A stretch of 64,000 nucleotides of DNA from the NCBI RefSeq assembly GCF_001039355.2, contig NW_019775835.1, positions 739,155 through 803,154 of the forward strand. Reading direction: 5' to 3'. The DNA is from Lingula anatina. Lineage: Eukaryota; Brachiopoda; Lingulata; Lingulida; Lingulidae. The translations under genes and the position numbers were made by a program. Below the pieces are notes generated by a model. The model was not told where the DNA came from, did no database searches, and saw nothing but the letters and a program-made list of their open reading frames with translations. This document shows, piece by piece, positions 1 through 15,100 of this stretch (position 1 is the stretch's first letter; every line of letters starts with the position of its first letter).

Positions 1-3
1 AAT

Positions 4-63
4 AAAGTCAGGGGCAGAATTGCTTTATTTCTCCTGAAATAAAGCAATTCTGCTCCTGACTTT
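4..63. repeat. Short near-perfect hairpin in a THOC5 intron
   Basis: Two 27-nt arms (4-30 and 37-63) are reverse complements with one mismatch, around a 6-nt loop. The hairpin lies about 105 bp upstream of the first visible THOC5 exon. It has the size of a small foldback element or a pre-miRNA-like stem; nothing else supports a miRNA. Confidence 0.7.
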
Positions 64-167
64 AAGTAAATGAGAGAAGAAGAGGAATTAGACGGCTAAT
101 AGAATTACTCTCTCTTGGGTTACTTTGAAAAAGATCTTTGGCATTTGAATTCTTTACTTTGTTTTAG

Positions 168-3100
168 GAGGTAACCAAGAACGACCCACATCAGCAGACC
201 CTGGCCAGATTGGAGTGGGAGCTAGAACAGAGAAAAAGGTGAAGTAAAAACGTCTAATAAGATCACAGTTTAGACAGATATAACAGTTAAGTTTTGATGT
301 GCTGTGTCTTTTATTTATGAAAATACTCCGAGGTTTCTTTTAAGATCATGGAAGTTAGTTGGTACATACATGTAGATGTGATTTGTGATTATCCAAATTG
401 CTGCTTTATTTGTTTCATACATAATGAACATGGTTTATATTGAAGGTTGTCTGCAAATTTCAAGGAGACTCAAAATAGCAAGAACTTGATATCCCAAGAT
501 ATCAAAAGCAAGAAGGAATACTTAGAGAGCTTACAGCCTAAACTTGTCTCTATAATGCAGGTTTGTAGGATTAAATCAACATTTCACAGATAATTCACAG
601 ATTTTATGTTTAATTTATACATGCTTATGCAATTTTATCATGTCATGAAATATATTGTTTTGTAGGAGTTAGTTACAATGAGTATTTCAAACTTAATCTG
701 TATTATTCAAGCGCAGAACTTAACACAGCTTATATCACACCATGTAACACGTTATTTTCTCCCAGGCCACCAAACCAGTGCAAGAGTCTCTGAACATGAG
801 ATTTGATGAGATCCAAGAGCAGCACCAGACTGCACAACATCTTCCTCAGCCACTGTATGTCCTGTACATGCAGTCATCAGCCTATAAGGAAGCATGTGGT
901 AGGTGTGACAGTGTGGGAAATGTAACAAATGTGTCAAGTGTGACATTGTGATAGGTGAAAAAGTGTCTTCTGTGTCAGTGTTTGGTATGACAGTGTGATG
1001 GACATGGCAGTGTGTCAGTCTATAACATGAGCTGAGACAAGTGTTTTAGGTCTAACATCAGCTAGCATTGTATAAGACCAGACATTTGGGCAGAGAGTAT
1101 GTTGTGGTAGATGAGAAAAATGAGTTGGATGTGGCTTTGTTAATAACCTTTAATTAGCAGTTTTGTAAAACATTTTCAAACTTTTATCAATTTTCAAGGA
1201 AAATAGTTTACATTATACACAACCTTTTGCAAGATCAATAATGCTGCCTGATTGTTTTCAACACTTTCTTAGTTCATATCCCATACATTTCCTAATCCTT
1301 TTTGTTAGTTTTTGAGTGCTTTTGAAATTATCATTATTATTAGTTTTATTCTTGTTTTTGCAGATAAGAATATGGCTGTCAGTATAGAGGGAGATGTTGA
1401 AGCAGCAAAAACAGTGGAATCCCAACAAGACCAAGAGCAAGGTAGCTTACTTAGTCATCAGTGTCACATCTAACACAATACAAGTAAATTTGATGTTAAA
1501 AATTCTGTAAAGAATACTCACAAAAAAGTGAATACAAAAGAGCATACAAGTATATAAGTGACACTTAATCTCACATCATGCCTCCAAGAAGGGAGCAACG
1601 CAATGACCTCTAGAATCGCACAACGATCTCTCGTAAAATCTTGGTTAACCATGTTGCCATTATAGTAGAATTTGTTGTTAAAAATCCTGTAAAGAATTCT
1701 CATGAAAAAACTGAATACAAAAGAGCATACATGTATATAAGTGATACTTAGTTTCACATCATGCATGTCAGTGGTTTTTAGCCAGTCATCCAGCTTGCAT
1801 AACAGATGCTGTGCAATAACCAAAATTGTTGATGTGCGGGGCTGTGGGCGTTGTTTGCAGTATTTTGAAACCCACATTTCAGAGAATGCGTGATGTGGTT
1901 CAATCATAATTGGAATGTAAAAGAAGTGTTAAAAGAGATGTCAATATCAGTGCAGTCTATACATTAAGTATACTGTATGAATCGTGATATCCCTTATGTT
2001 TTAGTTTATTCCATTATGTATTAAGATGTGACACTCTTGGTTTCCTGAGATGCTTTAAATTTAGTTGACCACAGCCATCTGTGCCAAGTTGCTCCATATT
2101 TTGTATCTTGGAGCCTAAGCCTTTGAAGCCTAGCTGCCAGTCAAGCCAAACTGTCAATCAAGTGTCTCACAGCCAATGAAAATATCAGATCAGAAATGTC
2201 TTTCTGTACTAGAGTCAGCCAGTCTTATCTCAGTCTTCAATGTCCTGAGTAAGGAAGCAGATATTTTTAAATGATTAAACTAAAAGATTTGTCAATTTTT
2301 GGACTTAGATGGCTGTGATTTTTTATACTCTAAGTATAAAAAGATATTCATTTCAGGGACACTGGAAGGTCTTTTTTCTTATCTTTATTTAATTTGATAA
2401 TTGAAAATAAGATTGATGAACTTGATAAATATTGTCACATAGGTAAAGCTTGTATTCCACCTTTAGATATATGTCCAATTCTTTGTATAATCAATGAAAA
2501 AGGAGCAGAAGCTGGTGTGGCAGCATGATTATTCTTAATTGTGATTTCTTCATCTTTTTCAAAATTGTTCTGTTACACAGAAACTAGCAAAGTTAGCTCT
2601 TTGGAGTTTAAGGGATTTTTTTCTGTATGGTAATAAACAGTTTTGAAGAAGGAAGACACTTGGAGAGTAGAAGTCTTGCCTGTAGCAATAAATTTTGTCA
2701 AAATAGAAACATTGGTTCATATTTCTTTGCTTCATATGTACTTTGTTGCAGATGTCAATATTTATACTATGCCGCATAGATTCTTTTCCTCCAAAACCAT
2801 GATTGTAAGTTACATTCCATTAATTTATTCTGCCACATTTTTTTTAGATGAGGACAGTGACAGTGATCAAGAGGAACAGGAACAGTCCAAGAGGAAATCT
2901 GTAAGTTGGATTTTGATGAAGTGGAATGTTATGATTTTCCCTGTCATGTTTGAGTACATTGCACTCCTTATTTTCCCTATCCATGGTATAAGTCCAACAC
3001 ATTGGTCCCTTTCATTTATGTACTCTACTTACACAACATGCTTTTATGGTTACATTCAGAACAGTGGATGAAATAGTTCAAGGGTCAACTATGGCGATCC

Positions 3101-6100
3101 ACTAAAAAGCTTGCCATCTAATCTGCTAATAGACACTAAATAGATTCCCTGTGGGGAATATTCAAGTGGATCAGCCATTTTTGACCCTCAGACATGTTAG
3201 TCCACCGTTCTGAATGCGGCCTATGATGCATACACACAACTTCTCAACTTGTATTTTGTTTGTTACTACAGCATTGTCATAAGGATTCTTTGCATTATAG
3301 GCTGAAATATGTTGCATATTGGGGAGGCATAAGTTGCCATAACAGTGTATGTTTGGTGTGTCTTTTTTCTATTTGACTTCTCCTTGTCTTGCCTTGTTAA
3401 AATATTTTGGGCATCAGCTTTTAGTAGTCTTTTATTTGGCTTACATCTTACCTGGGTAAGTGGGGAAAGCAGTATATGATCATATTGTTTGTAGTGGGAT
3501 GAGCCTTGTTAGCTGCAATACTGTTACTTGCAAAACGAAATCCAGTTTAATCTGCTTTTAATTAGGAAAATCTATTATTAACATTGTTCATTGATCACTA
3601 TTTTATGGCATATGCAAGGTTTGCTTTGGCACACAGCTGCTACACATGGCAATTTAGCAGTGTTTTCCAGTACTGAAGTTTATCATTTTTATAGTTACAC
3701 AGACACTGTAAGTATCTGTAGATATTCTGATCAGTCTCTCTGTCCATGTCTTGCTGCACTGTTTACATACTTTTGAAAGATGCTGTTTACAGTTGTCTGG
3801 CTCATTGGTAGTGACTTTATTTGGCCTGTATCACCATGCACACCATTTTTTTTTTTTTTTTTGCTTTTTTTTTTAAATTGATATTTTGGAGTTTTGAATA
3901 ACTAGGGATGGATGAAAAATCAAATAATTTATTGAATAAATTCCATGAGTTATTCATAGAATGAGACAGTAAAGATCATTTGTTTGTTTGTTTTTGTAAA
4001 AAAATAGAATAGATGAACATTGATAAATAGATCGAATTTATGAATTAACATACCAAAAATAAAGTCATTGAAAACTATAATTATTTTTGTAAATATTTTC
4101 CTTTATTGAATTTTAGGAGGGTAAAATATGATAAAACATAGCAAAAAAAGATTAATAATAATAATAATAAAGATGGAAAATGTTTTTTCCCAACTTTTCC
4201 ATGTCATTAACAGGTTTTGTTAAGAGCATAGAGCACTAACTATATCCTGCAGAGTATTGTAGTACTTTCAATAGCCTTGGTGTGTCATGCACTGAAAACC
4301 TGTGAAACAGATTGGTCATAACTATAACTTGGGTATCATTGTTCTCAAGTGTTTCAGACTGCTGGAATATTAAAGCTAAAAAGTCATTTTAGATGATTTC
4401 TTCCGAGTCTACCTAATATCCACCTCATTGACTTCTTCAGCTGATGCTGTAACAGACATAACCTGAAAAGCACCCATTGGTACTATATGAAATTAGATCA
4501 TCTCAAATAACGCTTACTCACCAAATCTGTAGATTTCCTTTACAACTGATGTCAATCTTTATCTTATTGCCACAGGTGTGTCATTTGTTTTCATTTCTGT
4601 ATAAATGTTTCATAAGTTTGTCAGAATTGTAGAATTCTTAAGAGCATTAACACCTTGGTTTCTCCTTGAATCTTGAGAAGTATTTATCAGTCTATCTGAG
4701 TTGAATGGGTGAAGACAAGAATATACGTAAATGTACGTATGTAACCAGTATGTAGAACAAACAGCATGAATGTTTCTTATGATATGTGGAATAAGAGAGA
4801 TGGGCCAAAACTTGAAATAAAAGACAGATATTTTGTTCCTTAATATTTGGAATATCCTGTGTGAAAATAATTTTTAAAAAGTAATTTTATTGTTTTAACA
4901 GATAAAATTGTACCATTCATTCTGGGAGCAATAAAAGAGTTTTTAGGGGAGGGGATACCTTGACATGCATTTACATTTATAACTGTTGTAACCAAACACA
5001 AAAAAATATGATTATACATATTTCATAGATACATTTTACTGTCGTGTCTAGAGTTCTGTTCTGAAAACTTCCTCTATGGGATGAACAAACCTAACCATAC
5101 AGTTTCAGGCTTTATTCTCTGCCATTACTACATCAGATTATTTGATTTATTTAGAAGAAACCCTTTTTAAACAAAATGGCATAGATTTCTTGATTTTAGA
5201 TATAATTTATGATAGGTGTGAACGCAAAAGACTTTAAAACCCAAATACACAATTTCTGGCAGAAGGAAGGTATTGCACCTCTCTCATGCTTTTTTTTTTC
5301 TTGATTGAAAAAAGAGAACACAGATAGAAAAACTAATTTGATAAATCTTAGCAAGGGAACACACACACACACACACAATAGTGCAGTGGGGTAAGGCAAA
5401 ATAGAAATGAATTAACTGGAAATTGAGGATTGTTTTGACAAAGAGTGGGTTCATAGTTGGGGAGATGCCATAAATATGATCTACTAAGCTTGTGGTTATT
5501 TCATATGTGAACAACACAGCATTTGAGGATCATGAAATATAAGTTATTATGATTTCTCAATACCTCAAATGACCTAGAAATGTAAAATTGGCAAATTGTT
5601 GACAAAGAATTCCCCATTAAGACGTCCATGTGGTCTTACTTATCATTCAGTGTTTTAAGATGGAAGGGAGCCTTTTAAACAAGCTTAGAGACCACCACTT
5701 TCATGTGAAATCATTCTGCTAAAACACATATTAATTCTACAGCTCTAACTGGTGACTTAGCAGGGTTTGCTGATAAAAAATTCATTTTTGGTTTGTGTGA
5801 TTTTCTAATTTACAATAGCATCTATCAAAACAATTCATATGGCATTATTAAAATAGATAAAATACCCATATAACAATGCATGTTTTATTTTAACAAGTAC
5901 AGTTTTAACTTCTCTTTGCTGTTCCACATACTATCAGAAAAGTATCCATATTTGCATAACTTAAATTATAGTTTTGCAAGATATCTGTTCTTTTGGAATA
6001 TCCTAGTTTTTCTGCACTGCAAGAAGCTATATCAAAATTATTCAGATAATTACCAGTCTCACTGGAAATCATGTCCTGAAGTTTGAAAAAAATTGCAATT

Positions 6101-9100
6101 GGTTTAAGCCGAACTTGTGACCAGTTCAAGTTACAATCACAACATTGTTTAAAGTTATACAGAATACACTTTTTCACATGAGATAAATGAGCCACCCTGT
6201 AGGGTTAAATATTGTTTATTTATTTATTTATTTATTTATTTTATTTTCTTTTTCAGACTCACTGAAGTTAGATTTGGTGGCTTTTGTATGTCTCAAAAAA
6301 AAAAAAAAAAAAAGAATTATACTGTCCAATCTGCATCTTCTTCCTTGCCTGTATGCTGTACGACAAAGCCATAACCCAGGCCCACATTATCTATTGTGTC
6401 TGTAACTTTTTCCACCACAAGATTAATAACAGGCTGAACTTCACAGCATCATACTTTCAGAAAAATGCACCATATATTTTTATTTGATTAATGTGAAAGT
6501 GTATGTTGACATACATAAATCTTCATGTCACTTTTTCCATTAATGGTACAAAACTTGTTGCACTTTCCATAATTGAGATATCCATTTCAGTGGATGAATA
6601 GGTGTTGTGACAGACAGCTGAACTTTTAGATGGAACTTGCTGTTAATAACTTCACAAGCAGAAGTTTAAAAAAATTGCTATCATCAAATTTACATAATTT
6701 CCATTTGGATTCTTGCATGAGACTTGTTAATATTTATTGGATGCTTATTTGAATTTTAATAAAGTCAATAAAGCATTTACTCGTATAGTGACACTGTTAA
6801 AGTCCTGACCTATTTTTACTTAGGCAACTTTTAATTAACAAATAGAAATTTTGGTTTTCCACAGAAGCATCGCCGCCATACTACCTCTAGTGACCGTCTG
6901 GAACAAAAGCGTGAAAAACTGCTGAAGAGCCACCCACTGACAGTGGTGCTGGAAATCAAATGTAAAGGTAAGGTGTCAACTGCAGTGAATATAATAACCT
7001 CCATTTAAAATGTAGAAATGAATGTAAATAGTATGTATATGATATTTGAATTATTGTATCAGTCCTGGTTGAAGTCATAAGCACCTGTTGGGGCCTTTTA
7101 AAAAAGGAAATGACACGAGCCTAAAATGAAGCCTTGACACTATGTGACATATGCGACTTGAAAATTTGCAAGAGAGGTGGGGTGCACTTTTAGCAAAAAG
7201 AAAAAACACTTTGTGCTAAGAATGCCGTGTAAGAATGCAATACAAAAACATTGTGTCTTTGCACAATACACTGCAGTTCATCAGAACTAAAAGAAAACGA
7301 CCTGAAAATTATCCTTGGATAAATTCTATGAGCTTTTATTTGTTGCCACTCTGTTCTATCTGGCCCTCCATTATTTTTGATCCCCCTTTTTTCTTTCCAC
7401 ATCCTTGAGTTTACGATGAATTGTGGATAAGTCTTAGACTGTTAATCACTATTTTTTGGGTGCATTTCAAACATAATTTGTAGCACTGGCATATACTACC
7501 ATATATCAGTCTGCATGTGAAAGATTTTATTACTGTTTTTTTACTGCTTGGTTTGATTCAAGAAGTTCTTTTGTTTGTGACCAATGATCTTCACACCCAT
7601 GCCCTACAATTTACTGCATATAAAAAAAGTAATAAAATGCCCTTGATCTTTTAATATGTAAGGTAAAACAAAGTTTAACTTCATGATTTGATACAGTATA
7701 CAGTAGTCAGTTGGCAGACATTAGTGGTATTCTTACCCTCAAATTGTCACACTCTCTCCCTCTTTGATAAATAAGTAGATGTTTGAATATTGACATGGAA
7801 AGGGTTATGTTGGTGCAACAATAATTCCTCATACTCGTTTTTCAGAATTACGCAGTATTCTTGATAGCATTCACAGAATATATTGTGTAGGAATTGCTTT
7901 CATTAATTCTAATTATATGCATTTCCTGGTTATGCAACCACACTACAGAATATGGAAAGGAAAGGAAAAAAGTGTTGTTATTTTCTGTAGTGCTGTTCAT
8001 TACATTTCACTGAAACTTTGTTTCAGAAAAATTTAAGTAGTGAGAGAGGTTTTGTTACGTGAAGATTTTGCATTAAATTTGAATTGAAATAGATAGCGTA
8101 AAGGTGCCTACATACTTCAAATGCTTATATATATTCAGCTATTTGGTGCAGTTACAGTCTCTATTGTTACATTTAGTGTTTGAGATTGTTCTCATCTTTT
8201 GCAAAAACAATAGTTTAACACCTTACCAGTGTGTTTTATAACTGCTATATATATTGCCTGATATGCCCAAACCCATTATTTAACACAGCTTGTGTCTAAT
8301 GATTCAAGGTCTGTTGATTGATACCTTGATCACTGATTATAATGTTGAACAGACATTTTCAAAACATTAGCTTATGACTTGGTTAAATTTTATTTTAGTT
8401 ACATAAGTGGCTAATTTCAGTTTCAACATTATGACAGTAATATTATATAATGGATGGAAATATGTAGTAGTATTGAATGCTAAAACTTTTTTAGTCAAAC
8501 AAAGACCTTTGGATTGTCAAAGAGCATACCAATGATTTTTTTCTTGTAAATATGATTAAAGTGAAGTTTTTTCACCATCATAGTAAGGTATTTTTGATAA
8601 GCAGCTGATCACAGAAAGATTGTGTGATTTATCTGATCAGAAATGTGTTAGCCATGCATTGAGAGATCTGAGTAAAACCTGCCTTTACATGTACTTATAT
8701 GTCCTCTATAATCTGTTTCAAAACCTGCTTTTCCTTGAAAGTAGCAATTGTTAAGCTGATTTAATTGATTAAACGTACCATTAAGTCCTACATAGATTAT
8801 CTAGAGATGGGGGCGGTAATCCACACCATTGCAACAGTTAATCTGTTTTTACCAATGGCTCAACCTTCTCAGATATTCTTAATGTATTGAAGGATGATGA
8901 AAACTGGCAGGCACTAGCACCTTTCAGAAGTCACATAGACCACATGACATTTTTTCACTTAAGATTTTTTTTTTTTAGTCTGCCTAAACTAAAAAAGGTA
9001 AAGTCATGAAAATTTCAGCATTTATTGAAAACAACATTTTCCTAAAATATACCAGATTTCTATATATGTGTGTGTTTATGTGTGTACTACTAAAAAAAAA

Positions 9101-12100
9101 AGATTAGGGAACACCTGCCATTTAAGATGCAAAAATTTGAAACCACTATCATTAAATGCAGGGAGTAAGTAAACAGACCAAGGTCAGTTTGACCTTGTGC
9201 CACAACCCCAGCTCAGGATCATTATTGTATTGTTCATTTTACTGTCACTGCCAGAACACTACAGATATCAACTAGTAGAAGGGCCACTCACATTGCTATT
9301 AGTGACCCAGTTGTCAGTAGCCGTTTAAGGGAGTAAAACATGACTTCAGGCAGTGCAACCAGTCCTACTGGCAAGACACAGAAAATCTTGTATGGCATTG
9401 GCGACCTGTCACAGAGGCTTGACACATTAAGAATGGTCACAAGTTGCCTTTAATGAGTTCAGATTTATAACCCAGAACAACAATGGCAGAACTCAGGTGT
9501 ACAGGCGAGTTCAGATAGACTGACCTTAAGTGAGCGTAACAAGTATGGTGGTGGCAGTGTTATGACTTATGGTAGGCTTATATTTCACCAACACACTCCC
9601 CATTCAATTATTAATAAAAATCTCACTGGATTCTACTACAGGAGTGAAATCTTGATATGATACAGCAGGTAAGGCCATTCCTCTGTAGAATAGATCATGG
9701 ATCTGTTCTACAAGTTGACAACACATGCCCTCACCATGCAAGTGTTGCCAAAGCTTTTACTACTACTAGAGGAACATCCACAGAATGAGCTATTCAGTTT
9801 ATTCTCCTGAAATGCATCCTTATTATGGGACAACTTATGGTGCTATGATTTCAGCAAAATCACGACCATCAACAGAACTCGATCAACTCTCTCAGTGGCT
9901 TATCCAAGAAGGGAATTCCATTCCACAGTGCTCACTAGCTGCAGACAATTATTACTCAATGAGAAGTGTTGTGACACTTGTGTGGTTTCCAGAGGTTGAC
10001 ACAAATGATAATAAAACAACTCAAAGAACTGTCATTTTTTTACCTCCCCCCCCCCTTCCTTTTTATGCCCATTGACAGTAAAGTCCAAATGCAATGCACA
10101 CTTAAATAAAACAATGGTTTACAAATGTTATTGCTACATTTGTAGTTGTTGAAAAGAAAACATTCTCTTTTTAATATCTGCTTTTTTAATTGTTCGCTAA
10201 CTTCTTTTGAGTAGTGTGTGTGTGTGTGTGTGTGTGTGTTCCAATTTTTAATTTTTTTATTTATTTTCATTTTGTTATAATTATTATTGTCACAATTTTT
10301 GTTTGTTAATTAATTTATGTATTTTGACTTTCATTGTATGCATGTAGCCTTGCACATATAATTATTGTGTATTTTTTTATTATTAGAGGAAGGAACCTTA
10401 CACCTGGTGTTTTCCTACCTTCTTGTTTTGAAGATTGTGACAGTTACTGTCAAGCTGTTGCCAGGAAAAGATGTTGTTTCTGGCAACATATCTGGAAGGT
10501 ATCTGCTTTACACTTACTTCTTTAAAGTTCAACTTACCATATTTTCTATCCTCAATTTTCCCTGGTTGAATTGGTAACTTCTCCAAAACTAAAAAGTCAT
10601 TGAAACATTTTAAAAATAGCATTTTTGTCCTTCAAATACTGATCCTCAATTATCAGACATGAGCTTTTTCCGCTGAAAATTGGAATTCCACATTTTTTAA
10701 TTCAATTCTTATGGTTCCTGAGATTCATCAAGGTTAGGTGTTGGGTCTCATGATAATTGTTTTGTTTTTTTAAACTTGGCTCATGTCTGATCATGTAGGA
10801 GATGGGGGAACCCGGGTTTTTGAAGAAAATCACACATTGAAATAATGTTCAACATATTTGATTAATCATTTGTACCTAGTCACCATGATTTTGAAATAAC
10901 TTGTCAAGATATTCCCTATAATGAATTGCATCATGAGAGACCTTTCAAAACTTTGTTAATTTGTATTTGCTTCCCTGCATTACAAAGGCATATAACAGGA
11001 AATCTGTCACATTTGCAATACTCATATTTCATCAGATTCCATCCAAGGTGCAATTTGATTCTGTTGCAGTGACCTTCTTGCCCCAGATTCAATTCTAACA
11101 TGCCTGTACCCTGGGGATGAGGGGAAGAGCACGCCAAATCCAGCTAATCAGTTTGAATTGAATAGACTCAGGTAAACTTTTTTCTATTTAATGGTTCATA
11201 TCTTAGTTTCTAATCTGATGTTTTCTAATCTTTTTCACGGAAGGGATGATATGGCCTTTTCTGACAGTAAGTAATAATATTAAGCATGCTTGAGAGAAAC
11301 TTTCAAACTTTAAAAAGTTATGATGTATACAGTCTGGTGAAAAGTAATCTGTGAGCAACACTCAACCGAAGATGTGTTCAGTCATGTTTGAATGAAATAT
11401 AGAAATGTACTTGGTGATGGATTTATAAGATTTAACCAATGTTTATTGTGACATAATTGTTATGATCCAATAGTTTAAATGATTCATTGTTGTGTATTCA
11501 ATTCTTTTGTCCTGTTGTCAATAATAGCTTTTAGAGTACTTGATCAGGAGCTTATCACTAATTGCTAAAGGAGACAGATCATCATCTGAGTATCTGGATA
11601 CACTTTAAAAATATGACTTTGTGTGTGTGTGTGTGTGTGTTTGTGTGTGTATACATGGCCCTTTTCCCTCCATGTTTGCGAAAACTTAAATCAATCTTTA
11701 ACTTGCAGCTGATTTACGGCACATGATTATAATTTACAGAATTATATTTATCCCTCGTTTTTTTTTTTTTTTAATTCGTATTTTGTGTATTAATCAAAGT
11801 ACAAATGTCAATAATTTTGTTGCTACCAGTCAATAGGAGTGTTCTAATTGTAAGAAATTATAACCTAAAAAATACAGTGTCTGTAAAATTCACAATTTTT
11901 CCCCACTGAAAAGATTGAGTAATTACTGTAGTGTCTGGAAGTAACCTTTTTCAATGTTGACTAATTTGATTATTGTGGTAATAGCATTTTTGATTAATTG
12001 AAATGTGAAATAAAGAGTCAAATCTGTATGCATGGTTTAGATTGTGTAAAGTAGCAAGCTCAGGGCAAAAGTAGCAACTTTGCATGTTTATTTTAAAAAA

Positions 12101-15100
12101 TGGAGCAATGGGAATGTCTTTTTTTTTTTTTTTTTTTGAATATTTGCCAGCTTTGCTGTCTGTTTCATATATATCTTTCATTGAACATCTTTTCAGCATG
12201 GACAGCTTCAGTTTTTACATTTCAAAAGTTGGTCATCCATACTTGTGGGTGCAGTGGTTGTCTGGCCTTCAGTTCCTGACCGCCTCCCCCTTGACCAATG
12301 ACCAAGTGAGCAGTAGCCACATGGAGGAGACCATCCGCAGGCTGAGGAGAAGGGTAGCGTCCAGACTGTCCCTACAAAAACAGCTGGCTTCATTAGGTGG
12401 GTTGATCAGAGAGCATACAAATGGATAAACCATGTTGGTATCTTTCTCCTCCTTCTCTGTTATTTCCCCGAGGACTTATGAAAAATGTCTTATTTTGGAA
12501 TAGTGCAACTCTGGCCTTACCAAGTATTATTAGATTACTGAATGAGTAAAGGTTGCGGCAGATTCCCAAAGGTGTACTAGACAGTCTATGGGAGAGTGGT
12601 TAACTGTGCCTTGAAGTGAACTGGTGACATTATGGAATTAAATACTAACCTATAAGATAGTACTTTTTTTCTTCCATTTTGTGGTTAAGTTTTTTAAAGC
12701 TTATTATGTAATTGGATGTAATCTATTGTCATCACTCTTTGGAAAGAAAAAAACAGACAGTAATCCTTTTAAGAAATTGAATGATTAATATAATGGCTCT
12801 TTGTGTAGATGTATGGAGAAAATACCACTGTCTGTTCCTAAGAAGAGTGTCATTTTGCAGAGAAAGGAATACAAAGTTCTTCTAAGTCAAACATAACATG
12901 CAAGCACTTGACAAGATATGTAACAAGAAAAATACATGCAATTTATGTATTAGCATTGACTTACTTTCTGCTGCTGTTTACTGATGCAACAGTTTGTGAT
13001 GGGTTAAAAGTTCACGGTAAAGTTCAATCTGTTAAAAACAGTCTTATTATGTGACACATTATTCCCCGTTTTAGTTCTTCACAAAATCAGTTTCGTTGAG
13101 CACTGAGTGATTGAGCAAAAGATGTCAGTCAAGAATTGGTCTCGGAAAGTTTTGATGATGTTTCTTTAATTTAAAGTTGATGCGTACATTGAAAAACGAA
13201 TTTTATTAAATGATTGTAAGGCTATCAAATATTGGCATGGAAAATGCAGGATCATTTTGTTTCTTGTTTTTTGTTTTTTAGCATATATAAAGAATATTAT
13301 AGGGTCAGGAGCAGACTTGCCTTTAAACTCATTTCCATATAAGAACATTCTCCTTGCATTGCTCTACATGTTGACCGCAACATTGGTGTTGCGAGTGACA
13401 TATTAGTGACGAGTTACTAAACTGGCACGCTATTAACACAAAGTCATGCGTTGCTTTGCAGAGATCACCATATCTATTCACCCCACAGACTAACTGACCC
13501 CTAACTTTATTTTTGTTGCTGAGATCTGATATCTCCTTTTTTTTAGTAGATGGAGAAAAAATATCTTGCGTGCAGTTTTGAACTTGGAAGCAAAAGACTT
13601 CATGCAGATAATATATAGAAGCATTATTCTTTTATGTGTAACATTCTCTTTTCCTAAATGCCTAGTGAACTTGACATGGCATTAGTATCATATAGCTATA
13701 TTTTTCCTTGATGTGATATTAATACCAATTATCTAGATGCAGCAATTTTAGATTTTCTGACTTCGTTTTCATTAGGGTCTTGTTGCTGCTAATTGAATTT
13801 GGCAAGGTATTCCTGTGTTATTACTGAAATACCACTTAGTGGTATAGTTAGTCACTTTATATCCTTATAATAAAGATGTCTTGTGACAGATCCACCAGAA
13901 AGATATGATTTGTTATGTCAGGTTTTGTTGGATCAGTAGACGAGTAAATGCTTGTTTTGGTTTTAGAAAGAATGAGTGTTTCAGCATTCCTCCATAGGGA
14001 TCTGTTTTTTTCTAAACTCGGAATCTTTTCACCTAATCAGGGCTATGTAGTGATTCTGTAACCGTACATTTAGAATTTTACAATAGGAGATCTTGCTGGA
14101 GTCATAAGTGGGACTGAAATATAGTTAAAAGTTACAAAATGGTCTTGGTCAGAACATGAAGTTTTTTCTTTTTCTATGACTTTCTGTGTGTATATAGCGG
14201 TGTAATGTTCTGCTGCTAGGGTACCTAGAAAATAAAAGTATTTTTGGTTCAAACTTGTTTGTGTCATCTGTCCAATGCTACCCCAGATTGTTTGTATCTA
14301 TCTGTCTGTCTGTCTGTTTGTTTGTTTGTTTGTTTGTTTGCATGCGTGGATGGATAGATAGATAGATGGATGTGCCTGAAAAAAGTTTTTTTGTGATACT
14401 GGCATGCATGTGCTGCAGAACAAAGTTTGTTAAGAGAAGCTGACAAGGCAGTTTGCTAAGTGGGGGAGGTGTTTGAGCTGCAAGGGCATGAAAGTTAACA
14501 TGGGGAAGGCTAAGGCCATGGTGTCTGCAGTAGGCTGAAGTGAAGTTTGCAAGAATGGAGCTTTCCCATGTGGGGTATGTGGGATCAGAGTGGGTATAAA
14601 CTCACTCATATGCACCAGTTCCAGACACTGGGTGCACAAGTGCTGCAGTGGTGTAGCACAAATCATTGAGGCATAATGCCAAGACCAAAGGCAGTGGGGG
14701 ACCGTGAGACTCTTAAGGTAGAGAGTAAGAAATACAATGTAATAAACAGATTCTGCTGTTTTGGCAATGTGCTTGGCAGTGGGGGTGGGGTTTCGGGGTT
14801 GGGGGGGGGAGGGGGGCTCACATGCTGCAATCACTTCCCGTATCTGAAAGGGATGGAATAAAGTTCAGGATCTAGCACCATTTCTTACCTCAGGAGTGCC
14901 TACACTTAAGATGAATGGCAGTCTTCTTCATCACCTGTGACAGCAGTTCCTTGTTACATGGAAGTTGGATCTGGCCTATAATCATAGAGTTGGACCAGAG
15001 AATTGTAATGGCAGACTCGAGGATGAGAAAGATTCGTGGACCCAGGCTCTGTGAAAGATACTCGGACACAACTGCTGTCACTGATGGACCTGGAAAAGAT

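Larger units (their letters stand above)
2901..6864 (+). other. Long THOC5 intron (about 4 kb)
   Basis: No coding exon or RNA gene is visible. It holds a foldback element (3053-3221), a poly-T run near 3847, an AC microsatellite at 5359, and a TTTA plus A tract at 6214-6314. The open frames here are short and AT-rich and look random. Confidence 0.7.

Noticed and set aside
1518-1907. 129-codon minus-strand open frame with internally repeated segments
   Set aside because: It lies wholly in a THOC5 intron and the repetition is just the 96-bp direct DNA repeat read in frame.
14430-14834. 134-codon minus-strand open frame
   Set aside because: It is antisense to the decayed LINE reverse transcriptase at 14440-15382.
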